Shown here piece by piece: positions 1-7,725 of a stretch of 35,981 nucleotides of DNA. A program made the position numbers and the translations under genes. Every line of letters starts with the position of its first letter. Within the stretch, counting starts at the first letter, position 1. The DNA lies in contig CAIXED010000079.1 of the NCBI GenBank assembly GCA_903918375.1, positions 1 to 35,981 on the forward strand, written 5' to 3'. This DNA comes from an uncultured Pseudomonadota bacterium. GTDB lineage: Bacteria > Pseudomonadota > Gammaproteobacteria > Methylococcales > Methylomonadaceae. The notes under the pieces were generated by a model. That model was not told the DNA's origin. It saw only the letters and a list, made by a program, of their open reading frames with translations, and searched no databases.

Positions 1-87
1 AAGAAATGGACTATGCCATTGCGTGACTGGAAAGCCGCTCTAAATCGGTTTACTATTCAATTTGAGGATCGGATGGTGAGCCGATAA
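1..87 (+). pseudogene. IS256-family transposase, C-terminal end (partial at window edge)
   Basis: The first 28 codons are an open frame entering from the left edge and ending at TAA 85-87. The translated end (KKWTMPLRDWKAALNRF, then TIQFEDRM) matches the C-terminal signature of Mutator/IS256-type DDE transposases, which typically end in a W-x-x-ALNxFxIxFxxR pattern. The rest of the gene lies outside the window, so whether the transposase is intact cannot be judged. The terminal repeat expected for this family follows at about 95-123. Confidence 0.7.
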
Positions 88-94
88 TTTAAAT

Positions 95-123
95 CCCGTT
101 TACACAAAATCTAGGACACCCTC
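95..123. repeat. Probable terminal inverted repeat of the IS256-like element
   Basis: Just after the transposase stop comes a stretch reading GTTTACACAAAAT and then GGACACCCTC. IS256-family ends typically have this form: a GAGGGTGTCC-like tip and an ATTTTGTGTAAAC-like inner part when read inward. The outer tip at 123 abuts the tatB stop codon (124-126). The left end is outside the window, so the inverted repeat and any target duplication cannot be confirmed. Confidence 0.55.
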
Positions 124-462
124 TTATATCGTTTTATTGGATTGAATTTCAGTTGCCTCAACTTCAATGATTTTCTGATCGCCAAAGGCATCGAACGCCG
201 CGTTAATTTCTAACACAGCGGCTTCGCTATCGCCGATAGTCTGCTGTAATTGTTCGGCAACCATGTTTTGTTGGCCGAGTTGCCGTAATTCTTCGGCTTG
301 TAACTGCAAACTGATTTCGGTTTTGACCTGATCAATTGTATTGCGGGTTTTGCCGATCCATAAGCCAGCAACTCTTGCCACGGTTGGTAGTTTTTGTGGG
401 CCGATTACGATTAACGCTACTACTCCAACCATCATTAATTCTGAAAATCCAACTTCAAACAC
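124..462 (-). CDS. tatB: Sec-independent protein translocase subunit TatB
   Basis: TatB is the single-span membrane subunit that, with TatC, recognises twin-arginine signal peptides of folded exported proteins. The 112-residue product has the diagnostic N-terminus: the MFEVGFSEL start, a hydrophobic span at about residues 7-21, then the [11 protein letters not shown] hinge and an amphipathic helix, followed by a polar, acidic helical tail. The start is GTG at 462, preceded by an AAGG Shine-Dalgarno; an ATG start would lose the conserved FEVGFSEL. The gene lies 24 bp downstream of the sigma-54 regulator on the same strand and may be co-transcribed with it. tatC, normally the next gene, is not visible, because IS256-like DNA begins directly after the stop codon. 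The last few residues may therefore differ from the ancestral C-terminus. Confidence 0.9.
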   Translation of the reverse strand: MFEVGFSELMMVGVVALIVIGPQKLPTVARVAGLWIGKTRNTIDQVKTEISLQLQAEELRQLGQQNMVAEQLQQTIGDSEAAVLEINAAFDAFGDQKIIEVEATEIQSNKTI

Positions 463-486
463 AATTAACCTTTGATGCTGTTAGTT

Positions 487-1614
487 TTAATCATCGTGCG
501 TAATTGCCGATTGTTTACGCTGTGTATTCGGTAACATGCCATACAAACCAAGTTTGTGGCGTAACACGTTACGGCTAATGTCTAACAAACGCGCGGTTTG
601 CACTTGGTTTTCTTCGCAAAACTCAAAGGCGGTACGAATGACAGTTTCTTCGATTATTTCAAATAATTTGGGTGGTGCTTGTTCGCAGAGTTTTTGTAGC
701 GCAGTTTCCAATGAGCTAGTGGATATTGTTGGCACTGCTTCTGTGGGTCTTATCCCTGATAATTTGAAATCCTCAGGGCGTAAGCGATTACTGGGGCAAA
801 CTAATAAAGCGCGATGGATAGCGTTTTCTAGTTCGCGAATATTGCCTGGCCAGTCATAGTTAAGCAGGGTTAATTCCGTGGCGGGAGATAGTTTAATTTC
901 TCCATAGCCTAAGCGGTCACCGTAGATTTTCAAGAAATGTTGAGCCAACGGTAAAATATCGCCAGGGCGGTCACGTAATGGGCTTAACTCAATGGTGGCG
1001 ACGTTAAAACGGTAATACAAGTCGGCTCTAAAATGTGCCGCTGCCACGGCTGCTTCGAGATTGACGTTGGTGGCGGCGATGATGCGGACATCAATTGGCA
1101 CCGGTTTTCTTGAGCCGACTTTCACCACTTCTTGTTCTTGCAGAACACGCAGTAATTTAGCTTGTAGTGATAAAGGTAAATCGCCCACTTCATCCAAAAA
1201 CAAACTGCCTTTGTTGGCAGTTTCAAACCAGCCATCTTTAGTCGTCAATGCGCCGGTAAATGAGCCTTTTTCATGGCCGAATAATTCACTTTCAATCAAA
1301 TTTTCGCTGAGTGCCGCGCAATTTAAGGCGCCAAAAGTGTTTTTGCTACGTTTGCTTAAAGCATGAATGTGACGAGCCACCAGTTCTTTACCTGTACCGG
1401 TTTCGCCAATGATTAGTACCGTCGCATCGCTAGGGGCGATACGTTCAATTTGTTCTAATAATCGTTGTGAAACGGGGTCTTCAAAAACCATCGCTGTTGC
1501 CCGTAGCGACAAGGCTAGAGAGCGGGACTGCAGTTCATCAAAAGCAAGTAAGGTTGAGCTTGAACTGTTGTCTTTATAGTTGTTTGATACTTTGCGGCCT
1601 AACAATGATTCCAT
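487..1614 (-). CDS. Sigma-54-dependent transcriptional activator (AAA+ bEBP, Fis-type HTH)
   Basis: This 375-residue protein is a bacterial enhancer-binding protein that uses ATP hydrolysis to open sigma-54 promoters. Visible parts are a short N-terminal region without a receiver domain (residues 1-45), Walker A GETGTGKE (70-77), the sigma-54 contact loop as GSFTGA (117-122) after ELFGHEK, Walker B GSLFLDE (about 136-142), the arginine-finger region, the WPGNIRELEN motif, and a C-terminal Fis-like HTH (QTARLLDISRNVLRHKLGLYG region). The GAFTGA loop carries Ser at position 2; GSFTGA occurs naturally in functional family members. Without a receiver or recognisable sensor domain, control probably comes through its expression level or a partner protein. 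tatB follows 24 bp downstream. The target genes are unknown. Confidence 0.88.
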   Translation of the reverse strand: MESLLGRKVSNNYKDNSSSSTLLAFDELQSRSLALSLRATAMVFEDPVSQRLLEQIERIAPSDATVLIIGETGTGKELVARHIHALSKRSKNTFGALNCAALSENLIESELFGHEKGSFTGALTTKDGWFETANKGSLFLDEVGDLPLSLQAKLLRVLQEQEVVKVGSRKPVPIDVRIIAATNVNLEAAVAAAHFRADLYYRFNVATIELSPLRDRPGDILPLAQHFLKIYGDRLGYGEIKLSPATELTLLNYDWPGNIRELENAIHRALLVCPSNRLRPEDFKLSGIRPTEAVPTISTSSLETALQKLCEQAPPKLFEIIEETVIRTAFEFCEENQVQTARLLDISRNVLRHKLGLYGMLPNTQRKQSAITHDD

Positions 1615-2281
1615 ATAAATTGTGTATTGTTTGTAGCATTAATCGATTGAAGTGCTGATTGACTTCTTTTTGTTGTTTATTTAGCAAAAATGATGCCAGT
1701 TTCTATATTTTGGCGAAAATAATTTTTATGTTGTTGATTTTTTGTGTGATTTGATTGGATTTTGCTTAGGTTTTTTGCAGTGTACTCGATTTTTATTTGG
1801 AGGCACTGTTGAAATATCAGCAGAAGTTGTTGGTTTCATGTTGATATATCAGCAATTTTTGCTGAATATTGAACAGGTTGGCAGCATCAGGATTAAATTT
1901 TTGGATTATGCTGTGGCGGAAATGTGAAAAGGCTTTATGGGGATTTTGGTGTTATGTTGTGAGTGGGGGATTTTGTTCGATTGCTGAGCCGGTTTCGACC
2001 TGTTGCGGATTATCGCTCGTTCTGATTCATGGCAGCAGTATGGCTGTTACAACAAAGCAGTTCCAAAGCTATTTCTCGTTATGGTTGGCGTTGAGCTGCA
2101 GCTTTTGGTTGAAGATAACAAACCTTATTCGTATATAGCGCCATTTGCGTATTTCGTATAAATCTGATCTGATTTTTTTTCGCAACAATATTATTGGTTT
2201 AGTCTAATTATTAGGTTTTTTTAAAACTTTAAATTGGGGAAATAATTGGTATTTCCCCTTACATAATTGAATAACAATGAT
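1615..2281. other. 667-bp intergenic region, no supported gene
   Basis: This A+T-rich stretch separates the start of the sigma-54 regulator (minus) from the end of the slipin gene (minus). Short open frames occur on the plus strand, but they lack convincing ribosome sites and recognisable protein character. The only clear structure is the hairpin at 2236-2258. The region should hold the promoter of the sigma-54 regulator, but I could not pick one with confidence. Confidence 0.5.
2236..2258 (-). terminator. Hairpin downstream of the slipin gene
   Basis: A perfect 9-bp inverted repeat (GGGGAAATA, 5-nt loop, TATTTCCCC) lies about 25 bp beyond the slipin stop codon. On the minus strand it is followed by an A/T-rich run (AATTTAAAGTTTT) rather than a clean U-tract. 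A rho-independent terminator or a 3'-end stabilising hairpin is likely. Confidence 0.5.
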
Positions 2282-3052
2282 TTATGAAGCAGGTAAATCT
2301 TTGTTTATGGTTGAAATAGCATCTTGAACGGTTGTCATAAACTGGGCGGGAAAAATGATGGTTGAGTTTTTTTCTGTCGCGATTTCCGCCATGGTCTGTA
2401 AGGTTCTAAGTTGAAGGGCGACAGGGTGTTGAGCGATTAAATCAGCCGCTTCGCCCAATTTTACTGCCGCTTGAAATTCACCTTCTGCTGCGACTATTTT
2501 GGCGCGACGTTCGCGTTCAGCTTCGGCTTCTTTTGCCATTGCTCGCTGCATATTTTCGGGTAATGTAATGTCTTTAATTTCAACCGTTGTAACCTCGGCG
2601 CCCCAAGGTGCGGTGTGGCCGTCAATCACATTTTTTATTTGCAGATTAATATCGATGGTTCTTGAAAGCAGTTGATCAAGTGAAAATTGCCCGACAACGT
2701 TACGCACAGTTGTTTGACTAATTTGGTTAACAGCGTGAGTTATATCTTCGATGGCAATGACAGATTTTTGCGGATCAACAATCTTATAGTAAGCCACAGC
2801 GGCTATATCAATCGAAACATTATCTTTGGTGATAATTTTTTGCGACGGAATATTCATGGTAATGGTGCGTAGCGTCACTGAGGTCATTTGCTCCAAAATA
2901 GGTATTAATATAATCAGTCCAGGGCCTCTTACACCGGTGACTTTACCTAAGAAAAAAATCACCGCTCTGTCATATTCTTTTACTACGCGAATTGATAGCC
3001 CAAGAAAAATAACAAGAAAAAATCCCAGTATAATTAAGCTCGTTTGTTCCAT
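2282..3052 (-). CDS. Slipin / stomatin-like SPFH (band 7) membrane protein
   Basis: The 256-residue product has one N-terminal membrane span (about residues 5-23), then an SPFH/band 7 domain: VKEYDRAVIFFLGKV, RGPGLIILIPIL, the MNIPSQKIITKDNVSID core, and an ALKxIT-equivalent region ending with LPENMQRAMAKEAEAERERRAKI. That last segment starts the coiled coil typical of prokaryotic stomatins (slipins). Such proteins form large oligomeric assemblies on the inner membrane. They are often paired with an NfeD-type protein, but no NfeD gene lies next to this one, so this may be a stand-alone slipin. Length is normal for the family. The A+T content and codon use look like the adjacent small membrane genes. 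Confidence 0.88.
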   Translation of the reverse strand: MEQTSLIILGFFLVIFLGLSIRVVKEYDRAVIFFLGKVTGVRGPGLIILIPILEQMTSVTLRTITMNIPSQKIITKDNVSIDIAAVAYYKIVDPQKSVIAIEDITHAVNQISQTTVRNVVGQFSLDQLLSRTIDINLQIKNVIDGHTAPWGAEVTTVEIKDITLPENMQRAMAKEAEAERERRAKIVAAEGEFQAAVKLGEAADLIAQHPVALQLRTLQTMAEIATEKNSTIIFPAQFMTTVQDAISTINKDLPAS

Positions 3053-3142
3053 AAATATCCTTGTTGTTGGTATGAAAAATAAAATCTTATAGCATTGATG
3101 CAGTTTATGTTGTTTTTGTGGTCGTAAATCAATTTATAAAGC

Positions 3143-3446
3143 TCAAAAAAGATCAAATGATAAAACTAAGGTAATAATTGTCATGGATCCAAGTCCAATC
3201 AAGAATAGGATTTCCGCATAGGTTTCTAGTTTGCGAGTGATAGTTTGCTCTAATAGAAAGGAATGAAAGTAATGCACTGACCATGAATACCACGCTGATT
3301 ATCGCTAGCGCTTCGTCAATTAAGTAGTGGACAAAGTCAGGGGATAGGGTTTTGACAATCGTAATGACCATAATACACACGCCAACCATCGTCGATGAGT
3401 TGGGCAGAATATGATGAGATAAATCGTTTGAGTATTTTTGTTTCAT
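3143..3446 (-). pseudogene. Small conserved membrane protein gene with a probable frameshift
   Basis: From ATG 3446 the frame encodes HHILPNSSTMVGVC, a first hydrophobic segment and a second one (about residues 44-64), and ends at 3153 with an implausible tail (RNLCGNPILDWTWIHD). In the +1 frame the same DNA reads TRKLETYAEILFLIGL and then GSMTIITLVLSFDLF, ending at TGA 3143-3145. This is a charged turn followed by a third hydrophobic helix, as expected for a small multi-span protein. The switch fits a one-base insertion (or a two-base loss) between about 3230 and 3262. The start overlaps the upstream membrane gene by 4 bp (ATGA), so the pair is an operon. The function is unknown. Either the gene is broken or the sequence has an error here. 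Confidence 0.6.
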
Positions 3447-3910
3447 TTTGCTATCTTAAAAAAATCATGAATATAGGATTTAATTATTATGGATTTCTTA
3501 TAAATAGAGGTTTCAACTACTTTTCTATGTGCCCAGCCTAACCAACGACTGATTAGTGTATAAGTGGATTTTATAATTTTATAGGTGAGTAATTTCGGTT
3601 TAGTGAGTGAAAATACTCTTGAAATAAACAATGTGCCGAATAACTTTGCAATTACCTCTAACAAAATCCCTTGAAAAACCATTCCGTGAACCAGTAATCC
3701 CAGTGCCAATAGATTGATTGGCATGACCACTAATAATGGAATAACAAGGGCAATGACTGATTGTGCTGGTGATAGACTCATCAGCCAACGTTCAAAACCA
3801 TCGAGTTTTAATATCTTGACTAGTCTATGAGCAAGGTGGTTAAGCGCGTCCCAAAGCCATTCTTCAATAATGAGGATAACGGCTAATAGTGAAAGTAGTA
3901 ATTTCTTCAT
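3443..3910 (-). CDS. Conserved hypothetical multi-span membrane protein
   Basis: The chosen start is ATG 3910 (MKKLLLSLL), because a GGGG stretch lies about 6 nt upstream; an ATG 12 nt earlier has no ribosome site. The 155-residue product has hydrophobic stretches at about residues 3-17, 51-75 and 78-100, a conserved-looking IEEWLWD motif after the first one, and a strongly basic C-terminal tail with LTKPKLLTY and KSTYTLISRWLGWAHRK. I recall similar small membrane proteins in other proteobacteria, but none with an assigned function. It overlaps the following membrane gene by 4 bp, so translation is coupled. Confidence 0.65.
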   Translation of the reverse strand: MKKLLLSLLAVILIIEEWLWDALNHLAHRLVKILKLDGFERWLMSLSPAQSVIALVIPLLVVMPINLLALGLLVHGMVFQGILLEVIAKLFGTLFISRVFSLTKPKLLTYKIIKSTYTLISRWLGWAHRKVVETSIYKKSIIIKSYIHDFFKIAK

Positions 3911-3922
3911 GTGAAACCCCAT

Positions 3923-4601
3923 TTCATAAAAGAATTGAATAGTCTATATACACTTGCTGGGCATTGATAGGCTAGGCAAAAAATCAAGCCAGTCGGCTTT
4001 TTGCTAGGTTTTGAGGTATTTGGGCAAGTTGTTTGCTTGATTTTCACCGATTCCTGATGATATCGATGTACTGATTACCCTCGCAGCGCCGTATGGCATT
4101 TTGGATCAAGTTGAGGATGGTGTTACCTAGTTGCGGGGAGTAGCGGACCTTTTTATTCTATTGTCCATGTTACTGTTCATACGTTGAGCGTGGCAGTAAC
4201 ACCCAAAATGTCAGCTTGAACTTGCCGAAAAATAACAGTTTGTAATATGTTCAAACTGTTTCAAAGTCGGCGAAATTTTTGGATTAGGTTAATGAGTGTT
4301 GAAGTTAAGCGGTTAATTGTGGTTTTGGGTTGATGTGGGTGGGCTTGTGAGTGATTTGTCTAGCGTTGTGAGTGAGTTGTGAATGTTTTTGGGTTTTGTT
4401 AAATTGTAAGTCTGGTTTCGAGCTTAAGCAGGCTATCGATAAATTTTCCGAATTTCAGCATAGTACGAAAGAGTCTGCATTTTTAATCGCACAAGCATTT
4501 TATCTACGTTATACATAGGAAAGTTGTCCGCATTTGATCCGAAGCAAACGTTAATTAGGTAACTCCCAAAGAATCTACAGCAAATATAGGATCGGACAGG
4601 T
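3923..4601. other. 679-bp intergenic region at the left edge of accessory DNA
   Basis: This lies between the divergent membrane-gene operon (minus) and the ABC-3C operon (plus). No gene is supported. It contains the hairpin at 3975-4003 and a G/T-rich, simple-repeat-like stretch around 4315-4400 (GTGAGTGA and GTTGTGAGTGAGTTGTGA variants). It should hold the promoters of both flanking operons, but I cannot assign them. No copy of the tRNA-Thr att sequence is visible here. Confidence 0.45.
3975..4003. terminator. Imperfect hairpin with T-tract, possible terminator
   Basis: The sequence GCAAAAAATCAAGCC AGTC GGCTTTTTGC folds into an AAGCC/GGCTT stem extended by GCAAAA/TTTTGC around a small bulge. 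It resembles a rho-independent terminator, but it lies upstream of both flanking operons, so what it would terminate is unclear. Confidence 0.35.
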
Positions 4602-5738
4602 ATGAGCGGAAGCCAAACCAAAAATGCAGCGTTAACAACCGCTTTAGCGTTTCATTACCAAGTATTGATTGGCTTGGATAAGTGCTTTTCGCTTGAAGAC
4701 GGCCAGTCTGTGTGGTTCGAGAAAGACGGTGATGTCAGCTTGATTTCACCAGACGCGTTGGCATCAATACAAACTGAAGTGAAAGATTACTCATCGGCTC
4801 TCTCAGACCACCACGAAAATCTTTGGAAAACGCTAAAGAATTGGCTAGCACCAGAGTTTGACCACGCTCAATACGGTATTTTGGTGCTTCACACGACCCA
4901 AGCTTTTGGCACGACAAGTCGTCTAAAAGACTGGAATTCACAAAGTGCAGAACAACGCCTACAAGTCCTGAAAGATATTTTTGCGGAACGTACCGAAGTT
5001 CAACTTAACGACAAAAAGCAATCAGAAATAATAAGGCTGCAAAAAACGGTAATGCAAGATTCGTCCGACCATGAGTTGATGGCTGTTCTAGCTAAAGTCG
5101 TATTGCATGTGCAATCGGAAGATCTAGATTCTTTAAAAAAGGCTTATTACAATAAGTTAAGTGGTTATATTCCGCATTTAAATAGGCAAGCTTTTGCTGA
5201 AGGGCTGATTGGGTTTATATACGAACAAGCGAATAGGGATGAATGGGTAATTGAGAAGGCTACGTTTGATCAAAAGCGAGAGGCTCTAACCGCTAAATGG
5301 GGGCCTACACGATTTACTATTCCTGACTTTATAAATAGAGATGCAACGGAAGACGAAGTCGATGCATATATTACTGAACTGTTTGCTCAAAAAATTCTTG
5401 AGATTGAGTATGAAGCCGTGTTGCCAGAAGCAATAGGTAACTGGCTAGAGCTAAGGAACTCGTTGATTGAAGAGCTTAATGGTTACCCGCAATTTAGGGA
5501 AACCGTTAACGGATACCGAGAACAGTGGATTCGTGCTTTTTCCGCAAAGTACCGGATGGCGATCCGTAAGCAGGGTAGCTCTATCGAGAAATCACAAGAC
5601 TTGTATGATCAATTAATAAGCGAAACGCCATTTGGTATCGATGGCTATCAAAATCCAGATTTGGTCTTTAGAAACGGCCTGATACAGGACGCTATGGATG
5701 ATGAAAAACGTAAGCTGAAATGGAAGGTTGAGCCATGA
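4602..5738 (+). CDS. ABC-3C system protein with N-terminal Cap4-like (DUF4297-type) dsDNA nuclease domain
   Basis: First gene of a three-gene conflict operon; 378 residues. The N-terminus has the layout of the restriction-endonuclease-like DUF4297/Cap4 nuclease: LAFHYQVLIGLDKCF (residues 15-29), Glu40, Asp44 (WFEKDGDV), then Q57-T-E59-V-K61, giving an E...D...ExK metal-binding and catalytic set. The remaining ~300 residues are helical and charged, and should hold the C-terminal domain that docks this protein onto the other ABC-3C components. The inferred role is a DNA-cutting effector held in check until the ATPase senses invading DNA or a phage structure. The stop overlaps the next start by 4 bp (ATGA). 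The nuclease call rests on the motif pattern, not on an alignment. Confidence 0.72.
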   Translation: MSGSQTKNAALTTALAFHYQVLIGLDKCFSLEDGQSVWFEKDGDVSLISPDALASIQTEVKDYSSALSDHHENLWKTLKNWLAPEFDHAQYGILVLHTTQAFGTTSRLKDWNSQSAEQRLQVLKDIFAERTEVQLNDKKQSEIIRLQKTVMQDSSDHELMAVLAKVVLHVQSEDLDSLKKAYYNKLSGYIPHLNRQAFAEGLIGFIYEQANRDEWVIEKATFDQKREALTAKWGPTRFTIPDFINRDATEDEVDAYITELFAQKILEIEYEAVLPEAIGNWLELRNSLIEELNGYPQFRETVNGYREQWIRAFSAKYRMAIRKQGSSIEKSQDLYDQLISETPFGIDGYQNPDLVFRNGLIQDAMDDEKRKLKWKVEP

Positions 5739-6268
5739 GTAGCATTGTCGATACTCTATATGAGTTGAAGTATAACCCCTTCGAATTTGGGGCATATCTT
5801 GCTTCTTTCTACTCCAAGCTATGTGAGTCAGAAAATAATCTGTTACTCGCTCCTTTGGTGATCCCTCTTTGTAGCCATCCCTTTTTCTTACTAAAACTAA
5901 ATAATGCGAAACCTAATAGTTCTATATTTACCATATTTGGTGGTGAAACGATGCTCAACACTGAACGCGATAACAAAATCTACGGAGGATTTTCATGGAA
6001 GCCGCATCAAAAAAAAATTGTACATCAGGAACAATTATTTGACCTACAAGAACGCATAGATGGGTTTCAAGAATTAACAGAGCAATCCATTCAATACTGC
6101 TTGGTAAATGATTGGCTGTCTGTCGACGAGCAAAGTTTGACGTTTCGCGCATGTGATGTATCTAATTCAGATTTTACCAATCAAAAAAGTGCAGAGAAGT
6201 TAGGGCGTTTATTCAGCGGTCACTCAGTGGTCGAGATTTATGCGTTTTTGGGAGTAAAACCGCGTTGA
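5735..6268 (+). CDS. ABC three-component system middle component
   Basis: This 177-residue protein sits between the nuclease gene (4-bp ATGA overlap) and the DUF3732 ATPase gene (TTGA overlap), the usual place for the ABC-3C middle component. Supporting sequence features are an N-terminal helix with YNPFEFGAYLASFY, a hydrophobic LLLAPLVIPLCSHPFFL segment (about residues 47-65) like the conserved LPL..HP core of these proteins, and a C-terminal helical region resembling a winged helix, ending with KLGRLFSGHSVVEIYAFLGV. Middle components are thought to bridge the ATPase and the effector; the exact biochemical role is not established. An alternative would be a small antitoxin-like regulator, but the tight operon makes the ABC-3C role much more likely. 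Confidence 0.7.
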   Translation: MSSIVDTLYELKYNPFEFGAYLASFYSKLCESENNLLLAPLVIPLCSHPFFLLKLNNAKPNSSIFTIFGGETMLNTERDNKIYGGFSWKPHQKKIVHQEQLFDLQERIDGFQELTEQSIQYCLVNDWLSVDEQSLTFRACDVSNSDFTNQKSAEKLGRLFSGHSVVEIYAFLGVKPR

Positions 6269-7674
6269 AAACATTAATTCATGAAATTGGCGTCATTGAT
6301 AAGCAAGGTAACAAACATCCTGTTAATTTTAAAAAAGGGCTAAATGTTGTTACCGGTAAGTCATCGACTGGCAAAAGTGCCTTAATTGAAATATTTGATT
6401 ATTGCTTTGGCAGCAAGGAGAACACCATTCCAAAAGGTGTGATTACCGACAATGCCGCTATTTACTACGTAGCGCTTTCGGCTAATGAACAAGAAATGGT
6501 GATTGCGCGTAATCCTGACATAGCGACTAAGGCTTTTTTTCGTCGTGTTGAGTCGTTCAACTCTGGCGATATTGATCGCAATTATTTTAACAGTAGCTAT
6601 TTCCGCCCGTTAGATGTGTTTAATAAGCATCTAAGAGACTTTTTCTTAGATATCGATGATGTGGATGAATCTTTGGCTGTTAGAGCCAATCGTCCATTTA
6701 ATGCTAAGGCGGCTACCCCTTCAATACGCAGCTTTTCATCATTTATGCTTCAGCATCAAAATCTTATCGCCAATAAACATGCGCTATTTTACCGATTTGA
6801 TGAAAAGGAAAAGCGTGATCAGGCGATTGATCATACTAAGATATTTTTAGGCTTAGTTGATCAGAAATACTTTCACTTGTCACAAGAAAAAGAACGGTTA
6901 AGTGCCGATGTTAGACGTTTGGAGCGTCACAAAGAGACAAACAAACGTACCTCTCAAAACTACAAGCAAAACGTTGGTCCTGTTTTAAGCCAGCTGTATG
7001 CTTTGATGGGATTTAAAGATGAGCCGCTATCTTTGCAGGAGGTACTACGCCACCCACAAGACGCCAAAGACCAGCTAGATAGCATTATCGTGCCTGAAAA
7101 AATTAATCATAACTCTGATGCTGTTACTCAACGCTACAATCAACTTAAGTTGGATCGCACTCAAAAGACTGCCGAGCTTAGAAAGTTGCAGCGTCAAGCG
7201 GCGTCAATTAACAAACATATTCAAGAAGAAGAACGTTTTGTTGATAACGTAAAACAGTTTAGCTCGCCAAAGCATGTCCATATATCAGCTTCAGTCTGCC
7301 CGTTTTGCCATACTGAAAAAGACACATTGCGAGAAAGCGCAGAAAAATTACGGCAAGCTATTACGAAAGTATCCGGTAACCTCGCACAAGCTCGCCCAAT
7401 GAAAGCAAAGTTTCAATCGTCCTTGGTTGAAGTGCAACGTAACATTGAGGTTATTGATAAGGGGCTGACAGCACTAAACCAGCAAATAACGGACATAGAG
7501 AAAGTAGAAAAACAGTTGGCTGAACAAAAAAGTCTGTATGAGAGCATTTTGATGCAAAAGGCGAAGTTATATATGCTTTTAGATACCCTCAACATGGCCA
7601 ATGATGTAGAGCTTGATAAGCAAATTAAGGCGCTAAACGAACAGCTAGAAGCCATTGATAAAGATCTGAAATAA
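6265..7674 (+). CDS. DUF3732 ATPase, N-terminal half (Walker A, coiled coil, CxxC hook)
   Basis: Third gene of the ABC-3C operon; 469 residues up to the premature stop. It begins MKTLIHEIGVIDKQG with a beta-rich ABC start and has Walker A GKSSTGKS at residues 31-38 followed by ALIEIFDYCFGSKENTIPKGVI, which is characteristic of DUF3732 proteins. A long coiled coil follows (about 195-330 and 355-470), with a CPFC motif (Cys345, Cys348) between its arms, like the zinc hook of Rad50. The family is SMC/Rad50-like and is expected to bind DNA as a dimer and signal to the effector. The TTG start overlaps the middle-component stop (TTGA). Alone, this half lacks the signature motif and Walker B and could not hydrolyse ATP normally. 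Confidence 0.8.
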   Translation: MKTLIHEIGVIDKQGNKHPVNFKKGLNVVTGKSSTGKSALIEIFDYCFGSKENTIPKGVITDNAAIYYVALSANEQEMVIARNPDIATKAFFRRVESFNSGDIDRNYFNSSYFRPLDVFNKHLRDFFLDIDDVDESLAVRANRPFNAKAATPSIRSFSSFMLQHQNLIANKHALFYRFDEKEKRDQAIDHTKIFLGLVDQKYFHLSQEKERLSADVRRLERHKETNKRTSQNYKQNVGPVLSQLYALMGFKDEPLSLQEVLRHPQDAKDQLDSIIVPEKINHNSDAVTQRYNQLKLDRTQKTAELRKLQRQAASINKHIQEEERFVDNVKQFSSPKHVHISASVCPFCHTEKDTLRESAEKLRQAITKVSGNLAQARPMKAKFQSSLVEVQRNIEVIDKGLTALNQQITDIEKVEKQLAEQKSLYESILMQKAKLYMLLDTLNMANDVELDKQIKALNEQLEAIDKDLK

Positions 7675-7725
7675 TATGATGTTCAAAAAGGACTAGAAAA
7701 TGCATCTGCAAAAGTAAATGAATAT

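Noticed and set aside
1742-2138. Small open frames in the gap before the slipin gene
   Set aside because: No ribosome sites, Cys/Trp/Phe-heavy composition and mutual overlap suggest chance open frames.
4315-4400. G/T-rich tract as a functional repeat
   Set aside because: The GTGAGTGA-like units are irregular and degenerate, without symmetry or constant spacing.
4433-4621. Minus-strand gene of 62 codons upstream of the ABC-3C operon
   Set aside because: It overlaps the start of the nuclease gene, has no ribosome site and no recognisable protein character.
7672-7725. Programmed stop-codon read-through in the ATPase gene
   Set aside because: TAA is the least leaky stop, there is no known stimulatory context, and no sign of recoding in the family. 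Nonsense mutation is simpler.
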